Part shown: piece by piece, positions 54,524-63,732 of the stretch
Layout of the letters: each line of letters starts with the position of its first letter
How positions within the stretch are numbered: position 1 is the stretch's first letter
Assembly (NCBI RefSeq): GCF_000379025.1
Contig: NZ_KB900619.1
Location: 137,207 to 201,206, forward strand
Source of the DNA: Orenia marismortui DSM 5156
GTDB lineage: Bacteria; Bacillota; Halanaerobiia; Halobacteroidales; Halobacteroidaceae
Length of the DNA stretch: 64,000 bases
Direction: 5' to 3'
Program-made: the position numbers and the translations under genes
The notes under the pieces: generated by a model
Databases searched by the model: none
Seen by the model: the letters and a program-made list of their open reading frames with translations, nothing else
What the model was told of the DNA's origin: nothing

Positions 54524-54923
54524 TCTCTCCAGTTCCACCTTCTTTATTATCAGCTCCATAGGACCATAAATCATACTTGTGACTATTGTTTTTACCTGGA
54601 AAGCGGTAATTATATTCATTCCCCCATGGATCTAAAGGAATCTTATCTACATATGGTCCAGCCCAACTATCAGAAGATCCTGGATCTTCAGCTAAAACCT
54701 TAAGTCCTTCTGTTGTTGTAGGATATTTACCATTATCAATTCTATAATTATCTAACGCCAATTTAAATACATCAATTTGGTTATATGCAGATGTCTGCTT
54801 TGCTTGTGAAACACGATTAAATAAGTTTGGTCCTACCATTGTAGCCAAAAAACCAATGATAACTATTACAATTATCATCTCAATTAATGTAAAACCATCC
54901 TCTTTATTTAAAGTTCTGAACAT
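54501..54923 (-). CDS. gspG: Type II secretion major pseudopilin GspG
   Basis: This 140-residue protein has the leader EDGFTLIEMIIVIVIIGFLATMVGPNLF and the diagnostic GspG segments LDNYRIDNGKYPTTTEGLKVL and GPYVDKIPLDPWGNEYNYRFPG, ending with YDLWSYGADNKEGGTGENEDITNW, which forms the calcium-binding loop. This identifies the cluster as type II secretion and not type IV pili. A 95-bp heptamer repeat separates it from gspF. Confidence 0.93.
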   Translation of the reverse strand: MFRTLNKEDGFTLIEMIIVIVIIGFLATMVGPNLFNRVSQAKQTSAYNQIDVFKLALDNYRIDNGKYPTTTEGLKVLAEDPGSSDSWAGPYVDKIPLDPWGNEYNYRFPGKNNSHKYDLWSYGADNKEGGTGENEDITNW

Positions 54924-54956
54924 CTTATCTACCTCCTTATTAATAACTATTATCGC

Positions 54957-55051
54957 TCACTTGTCACTTGTCACTTGTCACTTGTCACTTGTCACTTGTC
55001 ACTTGTCACTTGTCACTTGTCACTTGTCACTTGTCACTTGTCACTTGTCAC
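54957..55051. repeat. TCACTTG heptamer array between gspF and gspG
   Basis: About 13.6 near-perfect tandem copies of the 7-mer TCACTTG fill most of the gap between gspF and gspG. Units are uniform, unlike the drifting arrays of the BREX region. Confidence 0.95.
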
Positions 55052-55056
55052 CTTTT

Positions 55057-56280
55057 TTACAATGAAAGATTACTAATGCCTAAGATCGGCAACAATATAG
55101 AAATTATAATAAAACCTATCATCAATCCCATAAATAAAATCAATAATGGTTCAAAAGCTTTCATAAATTTCTCTAAGTTCTTCTTGCTATCTCTTTCAAA
55201 ATTTTTAGCTACCTCTAATAGCATAGCTCCCAATCTTCCTGTCTTCTCTCCCACACCTATCATATAGATTAAAATCTCAGGGAATATCTCTCTTTTGTTT
55301 AAAGCTTCTGATAGAGTTCTTCCCTTCTTCACTTCCAAAGAAGCCTCTTCTAATGCTTGCCTTAGAATAATATTATTACTAATATGCTGGCTAAGCTGCA
55401 AAGCTTTTAATAAAGGAACCCCACTTTCTAACATAGTTCCTATACTTCTACTTATCTTGGCTACTGATATCCCAACTATTAAATTACTTACTATAGGTAG
55501 GCTTAATATATATCCATCTACTTTTACTTTACCTTCTTTACTCTTATAATATTTCCAGCTAACTATAGCTATAGTAATTAAAGCTAGCACAATTACTATC
55601 CAATAGTTACTAAGAAATTGGCTAATCTTTAATAATATCTCAGTTGTAAAAGGTAAGGTTTGCCCATAGTTATCATAAATAACTAAAAATTTCGGCAAAA
55701 CATAAGTTATCATTACTATAATAGCTAAAATAGCTACTATCGATAATATGGCTGGATAAATCAAACAAGAGATAACAAAGGATTTTAGTTGAGCATCATC
55801 TTCTAAATCTTTGGCTAATCTCTGACAAGCAGAATCCAAAAATCCACCTTCCTCCCCCGCCTTAATAATATTAATATAACTGGAAGAGAAATAATTGGGG
55901 TAATTAGCTAAAGATTCTGCAAAATTCTTTCCGCTTTTTATGGAATCATAAATATTTTTAATAATATTTTTTAATTCACTAGGCTTTAATAAGCGATGAA
56001 CTATCTCTAAAGCTTCTCCTAATTGAATACCTGCCTTTAATAAATTAGCTAATTGATGAGTAAATAAGATTAGATTTTCTTCTCTTTTAGTAAAAATAAA
56101 TTTCTTTTTTCTCTGTTTATCCTTCTCTTCTGTCAAATTAAAAGGAGATAAACTCTGAGCTTCTATCTTTTCCAAAGCCTCATCTTGACTTTTAGCTTCA
56201 ATACTTCCTGTTATTGTATCACCTGTATCAGGGTTGATGGCTTCATAAGCAAATTTAGCCACCTTTATTCCTCCTATCAT
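55057..56280 (-). CDS. gspF: Type II secretion inner-membrane platform protein GspF
   Basis: This 407-residue protein has the duplicated GspF domain: LFTHQLANLLKAGIQLGEALEIV and, in the second half, ISRSIGTMLESGVPLLKALQLS, each followed by membrane helices (three in total, the last near residue 385). It converts ATP hydrolysis by GspE into pseudopilus extension. It overlaps the gspE stop by one base. The N-terminal KFAYEAINPDTGDTITGSIEA is standard. Confidence 0.93.
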   Translation of the reverse strand: MIGGIKVAKFAYEAINPDTGDTITGSIEAKSQDEALEKIEAQSLSPFNLTEEKDKQRKKKFIFTKREENLILFTHQLANLLKAGIQLGEALEIVHRLLKPSELKNIIKNIYDSIKSGKNFAESLANYPNYFSSSYINIIKAGEEGGFLDSACQRLAKDLEDDAQLKSFVISCLIYPAILSIVAILAIIVMITYVLPKFLVIYDNYGQTLPFTTEILLKISQFLSNYWIVIVLALITIAIVSWKYYKSKEGKVKVDGYILSLPIVSNLIVGISVAKISRSIGTMLESGVPLLKALQLSQHISNNIILRQALEEASLEVKKGRTLSEALNKREIFPEILIYMIGVGEKTGRLGAMLLEVAKNFERDSKKNLEKFMKAFEPLLILFMGLMIGFIIISILLPILGISNLSL

Positions 56281-57791
56281 TAATTTTTAGTCGCTCTTAA
56301 AACTTCATCAATCGTAGTAATACCAGCTTTTATCTTCTTCCAACCAGCTTCAACTAGCATCTCCATCCCTTTTTCCTGGGCGGCTTTTTTAATAATATTT
56401 GTTCCTTTATGATGGCTGATTAAAGATTGTAGTTCTTGATCGATTTTTAATAATTCATAAATACTTGTCCTACCTTTAAATCCAATCTGATTACATTCTT
56501 TACAACCTTGATTATGATAAATTCCTATCTTTTCTTCTACTTCAGTGTTAATAAAACTTATCTCCTCAGAATCTGGATAATAAATTTCCTTACACTTTGG
56601 ACATAATACTCTAATTAATCTTTGGCCTATCACCCCTCTTAAAGCTGAAGCTAAAAGGTAATCTTCTACTCCCATCTCTAATAAACGGGTTATCGCTCCA
56701 ACAGCATCATTTGTATGTAAGGTAGCTAAAACTAAGTGGCCTGTCAAAGCAGATTGGATAGCTATTTTAGCAGTTTCAACATCACGAATTTCTCCTATCA
56801 TAATTATATCGGGATCATGGCGTAATATAGCTCTTAAACCACTAGCAAAACTAAAATCAATCTCAGGCTTAACTTGAATCTGATTAATACCATCTAACTG
56901 ATATTCTACAGGATCTTCAATAGTTATTATCTTTTTATCAGAAGAATTTAAATGATTCAAAGTTGCATATAATGTTGTAGTCTTACCACTTCCTGTAGGT
57001 CCTGTTACCAAGATAATTCCATGAGGGTACTTGACCAGATCTAAATAATCTTCCAAAACTCCTTTACTAAATCCTATATTATTAATATCTAATAACATTT
57101 CAGCTCTATCTAATAACCTTAAGACTACACTTTCTCCATACAAGTTTGGAATAATAGAAATTCTAATATCCAATTCTCTGCCCAGAACCTTAATTCTAAC
57201 CCTTCCATCTTGTGGTAGCCTACGTTCTGCTATATTCAAATTAGACATTATCTTAATTCTAGTAACTATTGCTGGAAAGAGCTTTTTTGGTGGAGCAGGT
57301 TCTTCATATAAAAAGCCATCGATTCTATATCTGATCTTGCCTTGGTCTTCAAAAGGCTCAATATGGATATCACTAGCTCCTTTCTTAAGACCAGTAGTAA
57401 TAATAGTATTAACTAATCTAATAATTGGTGCCTCTTGAGCCAACTCCTCTAAACTCTCTACTTTATAATCTAAATTGAGATCACTATAATCAGCTAATTG
57501 ATTAGAATCAAAATCATTTAACATTCCTTCCACAGTATCTAAAGGTGCTTCAAGGTATTCATTAATTAGCCTTTCAATAATTTCTTCCTTGATTAATTTA
57601 AAATTAATTATAGAATTTGAATAAACCTCTAAATCATCAATAAGCTCCAAAGAAGGTCTATTATCACTAATAAATAGTATCTTCTTTCCTTCTTTTTTTA
57701 TTGGTAATAATCTATATTCACGCAAAACCTCTTTAGGGAATTCTTTAATCAAATCCACTTTAATCTTTTTCTCAAAATAATTATAATCCAT
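56280..57791 (-). CDS. gspE: Type II secretion ATPase GspE
   Basis: This 503-residue ATPase has Walker A GPTGSGKTTTLYA near residue 268, the Asp box and Walker B (ILRHDPDIIMIGEIRD), a His box (LVLATLHTNDA), and a zinc-binding CxxC...CxxC pair (CPKCKEIY ... CKECNQIGFKGR) near residues 400-440. An N-terminal GspE-N domain precedes these. It powers pseudopilus assembly from the cytoplasm. All motifs are intact. Confidence 0.95.
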   Translation of the reverse strand: MDYNYFEKKIKVDLIKEFPKEVLREYRLLPIKKEGKKILFISDNRPSLELIDDLEVYSNSIINFKLIKEEIIERLINEYLEAPLDTVEGMLNDFDSNQLADYSDLNLDYKVESLEELAQEAPIIRLVNTIITTGLKKGASDIHIEPFEDQGKIRYRIDGFLYEEPAPPKKLFPAIVTRIKIMSNLNIAERRLPQDGRVRIKVLGRELDIRISIIPNLYGESVVLRLLDRAEMLLDINNIGFSKGVLEDYLDLVKYPHGIILVTGPTGSGKTTTLYATLNHLNSSDKKIITIEDPVEYQLDGINQIQVKPEIDFSFASGLRAILRHDPDIIMIGEIRDVETAKIAIQSALTGHLVLATLHTNDAVGAITRLLEMGVEDYLLASALRGVIGQRLIRVLCPKCKEIYYPDSEEISFINTEVEEKIGIYHNQGCKECNQIGFKGRTSIYELLKIDQELQSLISHHKGTNIIKKAAQEKGMEMLVEAGWKKIKAGITTIDEVLRATKN

Positions 57792-57805
57792 CTTATTCCT
57801 CCAGT

Positions 57806-58378
57806 TTAGTTAGAAAAATTCAATCTAAACTCTGCTTCTTTAAAACTCAAGATTACCTGATCTTCTTTAATCTCTTTAACTAAATAATCTTTAATCACTG
57901 CTCCCTCTTTTAAGATATAACTTTGTGAATTACTTTTATCTATTATAATAGCTCTACTATTTCCATCTTGCTTAGATATAGCCGATAAAGAAAAAAGCTC
58001 CTCAATCTTATTCTTCTTTTTTTCTGCTAAGAAAGTAGGTAGGTTGGTGTTGGGGAAATCTCCTTTTAAATTATCTGCTTCTAGATCTTTATCAATAATC
58101 TCCTTCATATTAAAAAAGTTATTATCGGCTATATCCTCCCATTCTTTACCTCTAAGATCAAGCTTATACTTAAATTTACTATCTTCTTTTATTTTTATAT
58201 CCTGCTCTAATATCTTACTTAACTTAGCTAAATCTATATTTTGGGAAGCAATAACTGGATTATTCATCTGGGAAAATTGATAAAGATGCCAACAATAAAT
58301 TATACTGATTCCAAGAGTGATTAATAACAGTATTTTTAATAACGATATAAATCTTAATGGCAATAACTTCACCTCCAA
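57806..58378 (-). CDS. gspC: Type II secretion GspC-like inner-membrane protein
   Basis: This 190-residue protein has one membrane helix near residues 11-30 and a C-terminal domain with SRAIIIDKSNSQSYILKEGAVIKDYLVKEIKEDQVILSF, the homology region of GspC/PilP that contacts the secretin. The middle is a low-conservation linker. It lacks a PDZ domain, which is normal for shorter GspC forms. It lies between gspK and gspE in a tight operon. Confidence 0.8.
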   Translation of the reverse strand: MEVKLLPLRFISLLKILLLITLGISIIYCWHLYQFSQMNNPVIASQNIDLAKLSKILEQDIKIKEDSKFKYKLDLRGKEWEDIADNNFFNMKEIIDKDLEADNLKGDFPNTNLPTFLAEKKKNKIEELFSLSAISKQDGNSRAIIIDKSNSQSYILKEGAVIKDYLVKEIKEDQVILSFKEAEFRLNFSN

Positions 58379-58386
58379 GCTTGCAA

Positions 58387-59403
58387 TTATTCTTCATCCC
58401 ATTTTAAGATTTTTATTTTCCAGTTATCATCTTCATCTTTATTTCTTTCTACAATACACTTTATCTCTTTAAGAGGCTTTCCATCATTTGAAAAAACTCT
58501 ACTTGTAATTAAGAATAATTTAGATGACACTGTAAAATAGTTCAATAGATTTTTTTGAGATGTACTAATTTCAGACAACTCTTTTATACCTTCTCTTTGA
58601 CGTAACTTAATTATCTTTTCTTTGTAACTAAGATTTATATTTAAACCCTTTAAAACTACTTCTAACAAATCTTCTGAAATAAAATTAATATTTAAATTTG
58701 AATTAACTGCCAGATATGGCCTGATACTATTTAAAGTTCTTTCACTTAAACCTTTTAAATATAGAGTCTCTAACTGTTTGATCTCTTTAATTCTTCTTCC
58801 TGCCCTCCTCTCCTTATTTAAATATCCATATATTAAATTTCTTTCAACACTATTCAACTCCAAAAATTCTAATAATCTCCTTAATTTATTTAAATCATCA
58901 GAATTCAGATTAAAATATCCATATGTAGTTAAACTATCTATAGCTTTAGAATAATCTTCCCCTAAGATATCTTTAATTAATAAAAGATTAATAACAAATC
59001 CTTGTTTAGCAATTTTTTCTTCTATCTGCTGCTCAACTTCTTCATTCCACCAATCTAACTTAGATAAGATATCTTGTTTAGTATAATTAATATTCAATTT
59101 ACTACCTATATCTTCAATCTCCACTTTATATTCAAGCTGATCCTCTGTACCTTCTAAATTCTTATTCCATTCATCTTCTGGAATATCATATTCTGTATTA
59201 TCACTTTTAAGCTTATCTATGCCCATAATAATCCCTGAAAGAGAAGTATTATATATTTTTTTCTTATCTAAATTATTGCGAATCAAAAAACTATTCAATT
59301 GAACCTCATCAAATAGATTAACAAAAATCACACTTAAGATTACTAGAGTCCATAAAACAATTATCAACGCATATCCATCACAATTTTCTTTTAAACTCTC
59401 CAT
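58387..59403 (-). CDS. gspK: Type II secretion minor pseudopilin GspK
   Basis: This 338-residue protein has a prepilin-like leader DGYALIIVLWTLVILSVIFVN that lacks Glu+5, as is characteristic of GspK. A large helical domain follows with LNINYTKQDILSKL, and helix-hairpin-helix-like repeats (IKEIKQLETLYLKGLSERTLNSI). It caps the pseudopilus tip. It is the first gene of the type II secretion operon, and a terminator upstream separates it from the propeller protein gene. Confidence 0.85.
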   Translation of the reverse strand: MESLKENCDGYALIIVLWTLVILSVIFVNLFDEVQLNSFLIRNNLDKKKIYNTSLSGIIMGIDKLKSDNTEYDIPEDEWNKNLEGTEDQLEYKVEIEDIGSKLNINYTKQDILSKLDWWNEEVEQQIEEKIAKQGFVINLLLIKDILGEDYSKAIDSLTTYGYFNLNSDDLNKLRRLLEFLELNSVERNLIYGYLNKERRAGRRIKEIKQLETLYLKGLSERTLNSIRPYLAVNSNLNINFISEDLLEVVLKGLNINLSYKEKIIKLRQREGIKELSEISTSQKNLLNYFTVSSKLFLITSRVFSNDGKPLKEIKCIVERNKDEDDNWKIKILKWDEE

Positions 59404-59532
59404 CTTTACTCCTTTATTTATATAAATGATGATAAATTTTCATCCATTAGATTTTATTTACATATATTATATTCTCTCTCAACTACTCTTTTCCCTTTTA
59501 AGTATTAAAATTAATTCATTCTATACTAAGTA

Positions 59533-59564
59533 AAAAGGTAGCCCTAAATTTAGGGCTACCTTTT
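59533..59564. terminator. Palindromic terminator before the secretion operon
   Basis: A perfect 32-bp palindrome AAAAGGTAGCCCTAAA and its mirror ends in T4. It ends the propeller-protein gene. Confidence 0.85.
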
Positions 59565-59602
59565 ATCTTCTGCTAGTCTTATTATACTTATAAATTTAAT
59601 TG

Positions 59603-60295
59603 TTATTTTAATTTACCATCTGCTCCTACTAAATAGGAGTCACCAGCTCTACTTGTAATAGAAATATGACCCCCTTTAGTTACTACTGGACTATTTAACT
59701 CTCCAGCATCAGCTAATTTAATGCTCCATTTCTCTTCTCCATCACTATTTACTGCATATAAGAAACCATTCTCTACACCAAAGTAAATAGTTCCATCTTT
59801 AGCTACTGCTAAATCCGTTAAAGCTAATTTTTCATCTTCATCATCATCTAAAATTAGACTTCTATCATCATTGTCTTCTACTGGAACTTCAAACTTCCAA
59901 TCCAGTTGACTATCTGATTTTACTGCATATAAGACCCCTTCACTAGTACCCACAAAGATAGTTCCATTACTTGCTACTGCAGGTGAAGTCAATTTTGCAT
60001 TTTTGAAGATAGGAAATTGCCACTTCAAATCACCTGTTGAATCAATTGCATATAAGAAGAACTTATTATCAGTAAAGTAGATCATCTCATCATCTATAGC
60101 TGGAGTTGTATCTGCTGCTAATTTCTTAGCTTGATTATATTTACTATAAGTATAGCTCCACCTTACATCACCATCTCTGTCTACTGAATATATAGAACCA
60201 TTTCTTTGAACTATATTCTCAGCTTGGACCCCAATATTAGAAATTATCAAAACTGACAAGACCAACATAATCATAAATATTTTCTTATTAAACAC
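59603..60295 (-). CDS. Secreted PQQ-like beta-propeller protein
   Basis: This 230-residue protein has a signal peptide (residues 1-25) and then PQQ-type propeller repeats: SVDRDGDVRWSYTYS, YAIDSTGDLKWQFPI, GTIFVGTSEGVLYAV, GTIYFGVENGFLYAVNSDGEEKWSI. About five blades are visible, fewer than a full propeller, so it may pair with a second copy. It lacks obvious catalytic residues and resembles the structural BamB-type proteins. It may be a periplasmic helper or a substrate of the adjacent secretion system. Its exact role is unknown. Confidence 0.75.
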   Translation of the reverse strand: MFNKKIFMIMLVLSVLIISNIGVQAENIVQRNGSIYSVDRDGDVRWSYTYSKYNQAKKLAADTTPAIDDEMIYFTDNKFFLYAIDSTGDLKWQFPIFKNAKLTSPAVASNGTIFVGTSEGVLYAVKSDSQLDWKFEVPVEDNDDRSLILDDDEDEKLALTDLAVAKDGTIYFGVENGFLYAVNSDGEEKWSIKLADAGELNSPVVTKGGHISITSRAGDSYLVGADGKLK

Positions 60296-60543
60296 TTTAA
60301 TTACCTTCCCTTCTTCTAATTGTATAAACTGACTAGCTGGTCATTAATTTCTTGATTCAAGCCCAAAATCCTTCTTTATATCAACAAAAAAAATAAATTT
60401 TTTATTTTTTTCATTATTTTGTAACAGTAATTACAATGTTTTAATTATATTTACCTATCTATGGTTAATTAAGGTAAGTTTCAAAATTTTATTATAGAAA
60501 AAAGTTATCCACAATCTCTAAAAAAGCATAGTTTCCTAAAAAA

Positions 60544-60572
60544 AAGGTTGATAGCTTTTAGCTACCAACCTT
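60544..60572 (-). terminator. Terminator after hfq
   Basis: A stem AAGGTTG-TAGCT / AGCTA-CAACCTT is followed by T7 on the minus strand. Confidence 0.85.
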
Positions 60573-60589
60573 AAATATTTATAAGAAAA

Positions 60590-60820
60590 TTACTCACCTT
60601 TAAACAAACTCTTAACCTCTTGCTCTGGGACTATAGTAGAAATTGCATGCTTATATACCATCTCTTGTTTGCCTTGACTCTTAATTATAATAGTGAAATT
60701 ATCAAAACCTTCTACAATTCCTGTTATCCGAAAACCATTAACCAAAAACACAGTAACTTTAACTTTATTCTTTCTGACTTCATTCAAGAAAGTATCTTGT
60801 AAATTAATCTGTTTTTTCAT
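60590..60820 (-). CDS. hfq: RNA chaperone Hfq
   Basis: This 76-residue protein matches Hfq closely: [44 protein letters not shown], then [10 protein letters not shown]. The Sm1 and Sm2 motifs (NGF...G...FD; YKHAIST) are intact, so it should form the hexamer that binds small RNAs and mRNA. In sporulating Firmicutes hfq often sits near spoVK, as here. It is monocistronic with its own terminator. Confidence 0.97.
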   Translation of the reverse strand: MKKQINLQDTFLNEVRKNKVKVTVFLVNGFRITGIVEGFDNFTIIIKSQGKQEMVYKHAISTIVPEQEVKSLFKGE

Positions 60821-60893
60821 TAAGATTTCCTCCCCTTATATCATATCAGATAAACCCCAAGCCTCATTTCATTATCTACTTATATATTCTTTA

Positions 60894-61103
60894 TTAAATA
60901 TTTTTTTCCTTCTTAATGGATTTATACTCTAGCTCATCATTACATAATATACAAATTCCTTCCTCTAAACTCTTTCTTCTTAGAATTAAAGGAGCTGCTG
61001 CTTTAGCTTTTTTAATTCCATCTTTTTTACCAATATACCTCCCCCAAAAATAACCTATCACTAATGAGATTATTAATAATAAAATTATATACCTTAATTC
61101 CAA
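60894..61103 (-). CDS. Small membrane-anchored Cys-motif protein
   Basis: This 69-residue protein has one N-terminal membrane helix (residues about 4-22) with a glycine patch (GYFWGRYIGKKDG), then a basic region and CILCNDELEYK near the C-terminus. The single CxxC could bind metal or be redox-active. No family is recognised. The ribosome site AGGAGGTGAG supports the start. It may be transcribed with hfq. Confidence 0.6.
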   Translation of the reverse strand: MELRYIILLLIISLVIGYFWGRYIGKKDGIKKAKAAAPLILRRKSLEEGICILCNDELEYKSIKKEKNI

Positions 61104-61465
61104 AAACTCACCTCCTAAAAAGGAGATTCATAATTAAATTTAAATAGATCTTGATGGAAAGATAATGCACACTTTTATATCTATTTACAATTGATAATCA
61201 TTTAAATTAAGAGTCATGTTTTCAGACTCATAGGAACAAGTAAAATATTTCAAGATCTTTAAAACGAAAAAATTATTGTTTGAACAAAGCAAACATTCTC
61301 AAATAAATATAACAGTAGCACAATTTTTGAAGTAGCAGTACTATATTTGTAAATCTCAACAGACCTTGATTGCGTAGTGAGTTTTAACTTTTTCTAGACC
61401 TTTTGGTGACTTTTAGGGCAATGCTAAAAGTCACTCGTCCCTTTAGGACGAAAACTAAAAAGAAC
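61104..61465. other. 362-bp gap with hairpins between the UbiA-like gene and the Cys-motif gene
   Basis: No gene is seen. GTGACTTTTAG (61406-61416) pairs exactly with CTAAAAGTCAC (61424-61434), and CGTCC (61436-61440) pairs with GGACG (61446-61450). The two hairpins lie just past the UbiA-like gene stop and probably act as a terminator. TGATAATCATT near 61192 recalls one arm of a Fur box. Confidence 0.55.
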
Positions 61466-62017
61466 TCATCTATGCAAAATCCAAACAACAATATTAGCTA
61501 TAGCAATTACTAATAATCCCCTTTGCCAATCAATCACCAAAGCCCCAACTAAAGTAAGTAATGATAAAAGTACTGTTCCTATCTTACCTAAGTAATTAAT
61601 AAAGTTACCTCTATTTATATATTCTTCCAAATAATAATCAATATAATCATCAGTTAATTGCACAAAAGAGATTATCAATATAGAAAATAAAAAGAGCCTA
61701 GAATCTAAGACTAAAAAACCAAAAATCAACATAATTATAACTTCCTGATATGACTTTAGACCAGTGGGCAATTCATCAGAACCTATACCCATTCCTACAA
61801 TATAACTAGCCCAAAACAGTGAAATCGTTAATTGGTAATCGATCAAAATAGAAAAGGTCAATAAAATTAATGAATAAGGTACAATAGCCCTATCTAATCT
61901 CATTGCTAAGGTAGTTCGCCCATTTAAACGATCAATTTCTTGATCTAAATAATCATCCATTAACTTAATTACTATACCAGTCAAGAAAACAACAGACATA
62001 TCATTCAATAACTCCAT
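61466..62017 (-). CDS. UbiA-like membrane protein
   Basis: This 183-residue protein has about five hydrophobic helices. Near the N-terminus DDYLDQEIDRLNGRTTLAMRLDR resembles the NxxxD(x)nD and TxxxRL features of UbiA prenyltransferases, and a second acidic motif QLTDDYIDYYLEEY lies near residue 120. It is shorter than standard UbiA enzymes, so it may be a distant relative with another role. It lies 10 bp after the GTPase gene, as part of a GTPase-membrane protein operon. Confidence 0.5.
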   Translation of the reverse strand: MELLNDMSVVFLTGIVIKLMDDYLDQEIDRLNGRTTLAMRLDRAIVPYSLILLTFSILIDYQLTISLFWASYIVGMGIGSDELPTGLKSYQEVIIMLIFGFLVLDSRLFLFSILIISFVQLTDDYIDYYLEEYINRGNFINYLGKIGTVLLSLLTLVGALVIDWQRGLLVIAIANIVVWILHR

Positions 62018-62026
62018 TTTATCCTC

Positions 62027-62626
62027 CTAGATATTCTCTAATAAAAATAACTTTATCTTATCAAATCCCTCTTGATAGATTGCTGAAATTGGTATAAGCA
62101 ATCTTTTATCAACTATCTTACTTAACTTCTCTAAATTTGATTTGTCAATATCTAGGTCTAATTTATTGGCTAAAATTTTATACCCTGATTCATCCTTTAA
62201 AAAATCATAAATTTCTTGATCTATTCTGGTTAAATTTTGATTTGAACTTAGTTGATTTAAATCAATTATATGCAATACAATCTCACTAAGCATTAACTCC
62301 TTAAGTGTTTGAGCCATTGATTTCCTAATATATTCTTGGGGATGAATCTCATCCACCAACCCACAACTGTCAACTAATCTAATATCTTTATCCTGCTTAC
62401 CTACAGGTAATTTAAGCTGTATACTTTGTATATTGTTAGTTTTATGGGGCTTATCAGAGGTTAATTCATCATAAGCTTGCTCTAATTCATAAGTTCTAGT
62501 TGATACAAATCCTGCTGGCTGTCTAATCATAAATCTTAACTTCCTTATCCCTAAATAATAAGCAAAATTTATCAAAAAAGAAGTCTTCCCCACATTAGGT
62601 TGACCTATTATCAAAGCTGATGTCAT
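62027..62626 (-). CDS. Small GTP-binding protein
   Basis: This 199-residue GTPase has the G1 motif GQPNVGKTSFLINF, a G3 motif VDSCGLVDE, and the G4 motif NKLD (LANKLDLD) near residue 160. It belongs to the TRAFAC class near the Era/EngB-type proteins, but it has Cys in place of the second residue of the usual DxxG context, and its exact family is not certain. It sits between the AAA ATPase gene and the UbiA-like gene, reading with both. A role in spore or envelope assembly is possible, which is inference. Confidence 0.65.
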   Translation of the reverse strand: MTSALIIGQPNVGKTSFLINFAYYLGIRKLRFMIRQPAGFVSTRTYELEQAYDELTSDKPHKTNNIQSIQLKLPVGKQDKDIRLVDSCGLVDEIHPQEYIRKSMAQTLKELMLSEIVLHIIDLNQLSSNQNLTRIDQEIYDFLKDESGYKILANKLDLDIDKSNLEKLSKIVDKRLLIPISAIYQEGFDKIKLFLLENI

Positions 62627-62781
62627 ACTATCACCCCAAAACTACAATTATAAGTAATAATTAAAATTTATCTTCAGCCTTACATAATATCCAAGACTTA
62701 AATACTTAGCTATTATAAATCATATGATAATTTATTAACCTATTACAGTTAAAAAGTTAAAATATAAATCAACTATAGTTA

Positions 62782-63732
62782 CTAACTATCATTGAAATCT
62801 TCTCTATTAATCATCATTAAATCTACCTTGCTAATCTTCTCTTGCTTAACCAACCTAACAGCTTGATTCCTAATAGCCCTTTCTATCAAATTACGCACTG
62901 TTCTAGCATTACCTTCTTCAGGGCCAGCTTCCTTTCTTATCTTACTTAAGATGTTATACAATTTAGCTTCTGATCTTTGAGATAATTTATATTCTCGCTC
63001 TTTAACCATTAGTTTAGCTATCTCAATTAACTCTTCTAAAGAATAATCCTCAAAATTCACTTTAATAGGAAACCTAGAATTTAATCCTGGATTACTTTCT
63101 AAAAAATATTCCATTTCTTGAGGATAACCAGCCAAAATCACTATCAAATTCTCTCTATTATCTTCCATAAGCTTAACTAAAGTATCAATAGCCTCTTTAC
63201 CAAAATCCCTATGTCCACCCCGTGCCAAAGAATATGCCTCATCAATAAATAAAATCCCACCTAAAGCACTTTGAACTAACTTTCTTGTTTTTTGAGCAGT
63301 ATGTCCAATATACTCTCCTACCATATCTGCTCTTTCTACCTCTTTTAAATGTCCTTTTTCTAATAACCCTAGTTCTTTAAATAACTTAGCTAAAATTCTA
63401 GCTACTGTCGTCTTACCAGTTCCAGGATTACCTTTAAAGATCATATGCATTACTAAAGAATCAGACTTTAATTCTTGTCTCTGTCGTTCTTTTTGTATAG
63501 TCACAAAAGCTCTTAATTGCTTGACTAATTTTTTAATATTGTTTAATCCAATCATTTTATCTAATTCTGCAACTATCATATCTATCAGATTATTATCTTC
63601 CCTAGATACTGGATTATCCTTAGTATTAGATTTATCATCTTTTATTAGCTCAAAAGCTTTTATAAGAGAAATCTCTCCCATTTCTAATCTACGTAATACT
63701 TCTCTTCTTTTGGAACTATTATTTAAGGGCAT
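62782..63732 (-). CDS. spoVK: Stage V sporulation protein K-like AAA+ ATPase
   Basis: This 316-residue ATPase has Walker A GNPGTGKTTVARILAKL near residue 107, Walker B ILFIDEAYSLARGG near residue 168, and the CbbX/SpoVK pattern with RADMVGEYIGHTAQKTRKLVQSALGG and GYPQEMEYFLESNPGLNSRFP. SpoVK is needed for spore maturation in Bacillus. Its position next to hfq and a GTPase matches Firmicute genomes. The start is an ATG with a GGAGGG site. It suggests that the organism sporulates or descends from a spore former. Confidence 0.85.
   Translation of the reverse strand: MPLNNSSKRREVLRRLEMGEISLIKAFELIKDDKSNTKDNPVSREDNNLIDMIVAELDKMIGLNNIKKLVKQLRAFVTIQKERQRQELKSDSLVMHMIFKGNPGTGKTTVARILAKLFKELGLLEKGHLKEVERADMVGEYIGHTAQKTRKLVQSALGGILFIDEAYSLARGGHRDFGKEAIDTLVKLMEDNRENLIVILAGYPQEMEYFLESNPGLNSRFPIKVNFEDYSLEELIEIAKLMVKEREYKLSQRSEAKLYNILSKIRKEAGPEEGNARTVRNLIERAIRNQAVRLVKQEKISKVDLMMINREDFNDS

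Noticed and set aside
54524..54619. N-terminal 32-residue extension of GspH
   Set aside because: Prepilin leaders are short; the extension is gspG sequence read in another frame.
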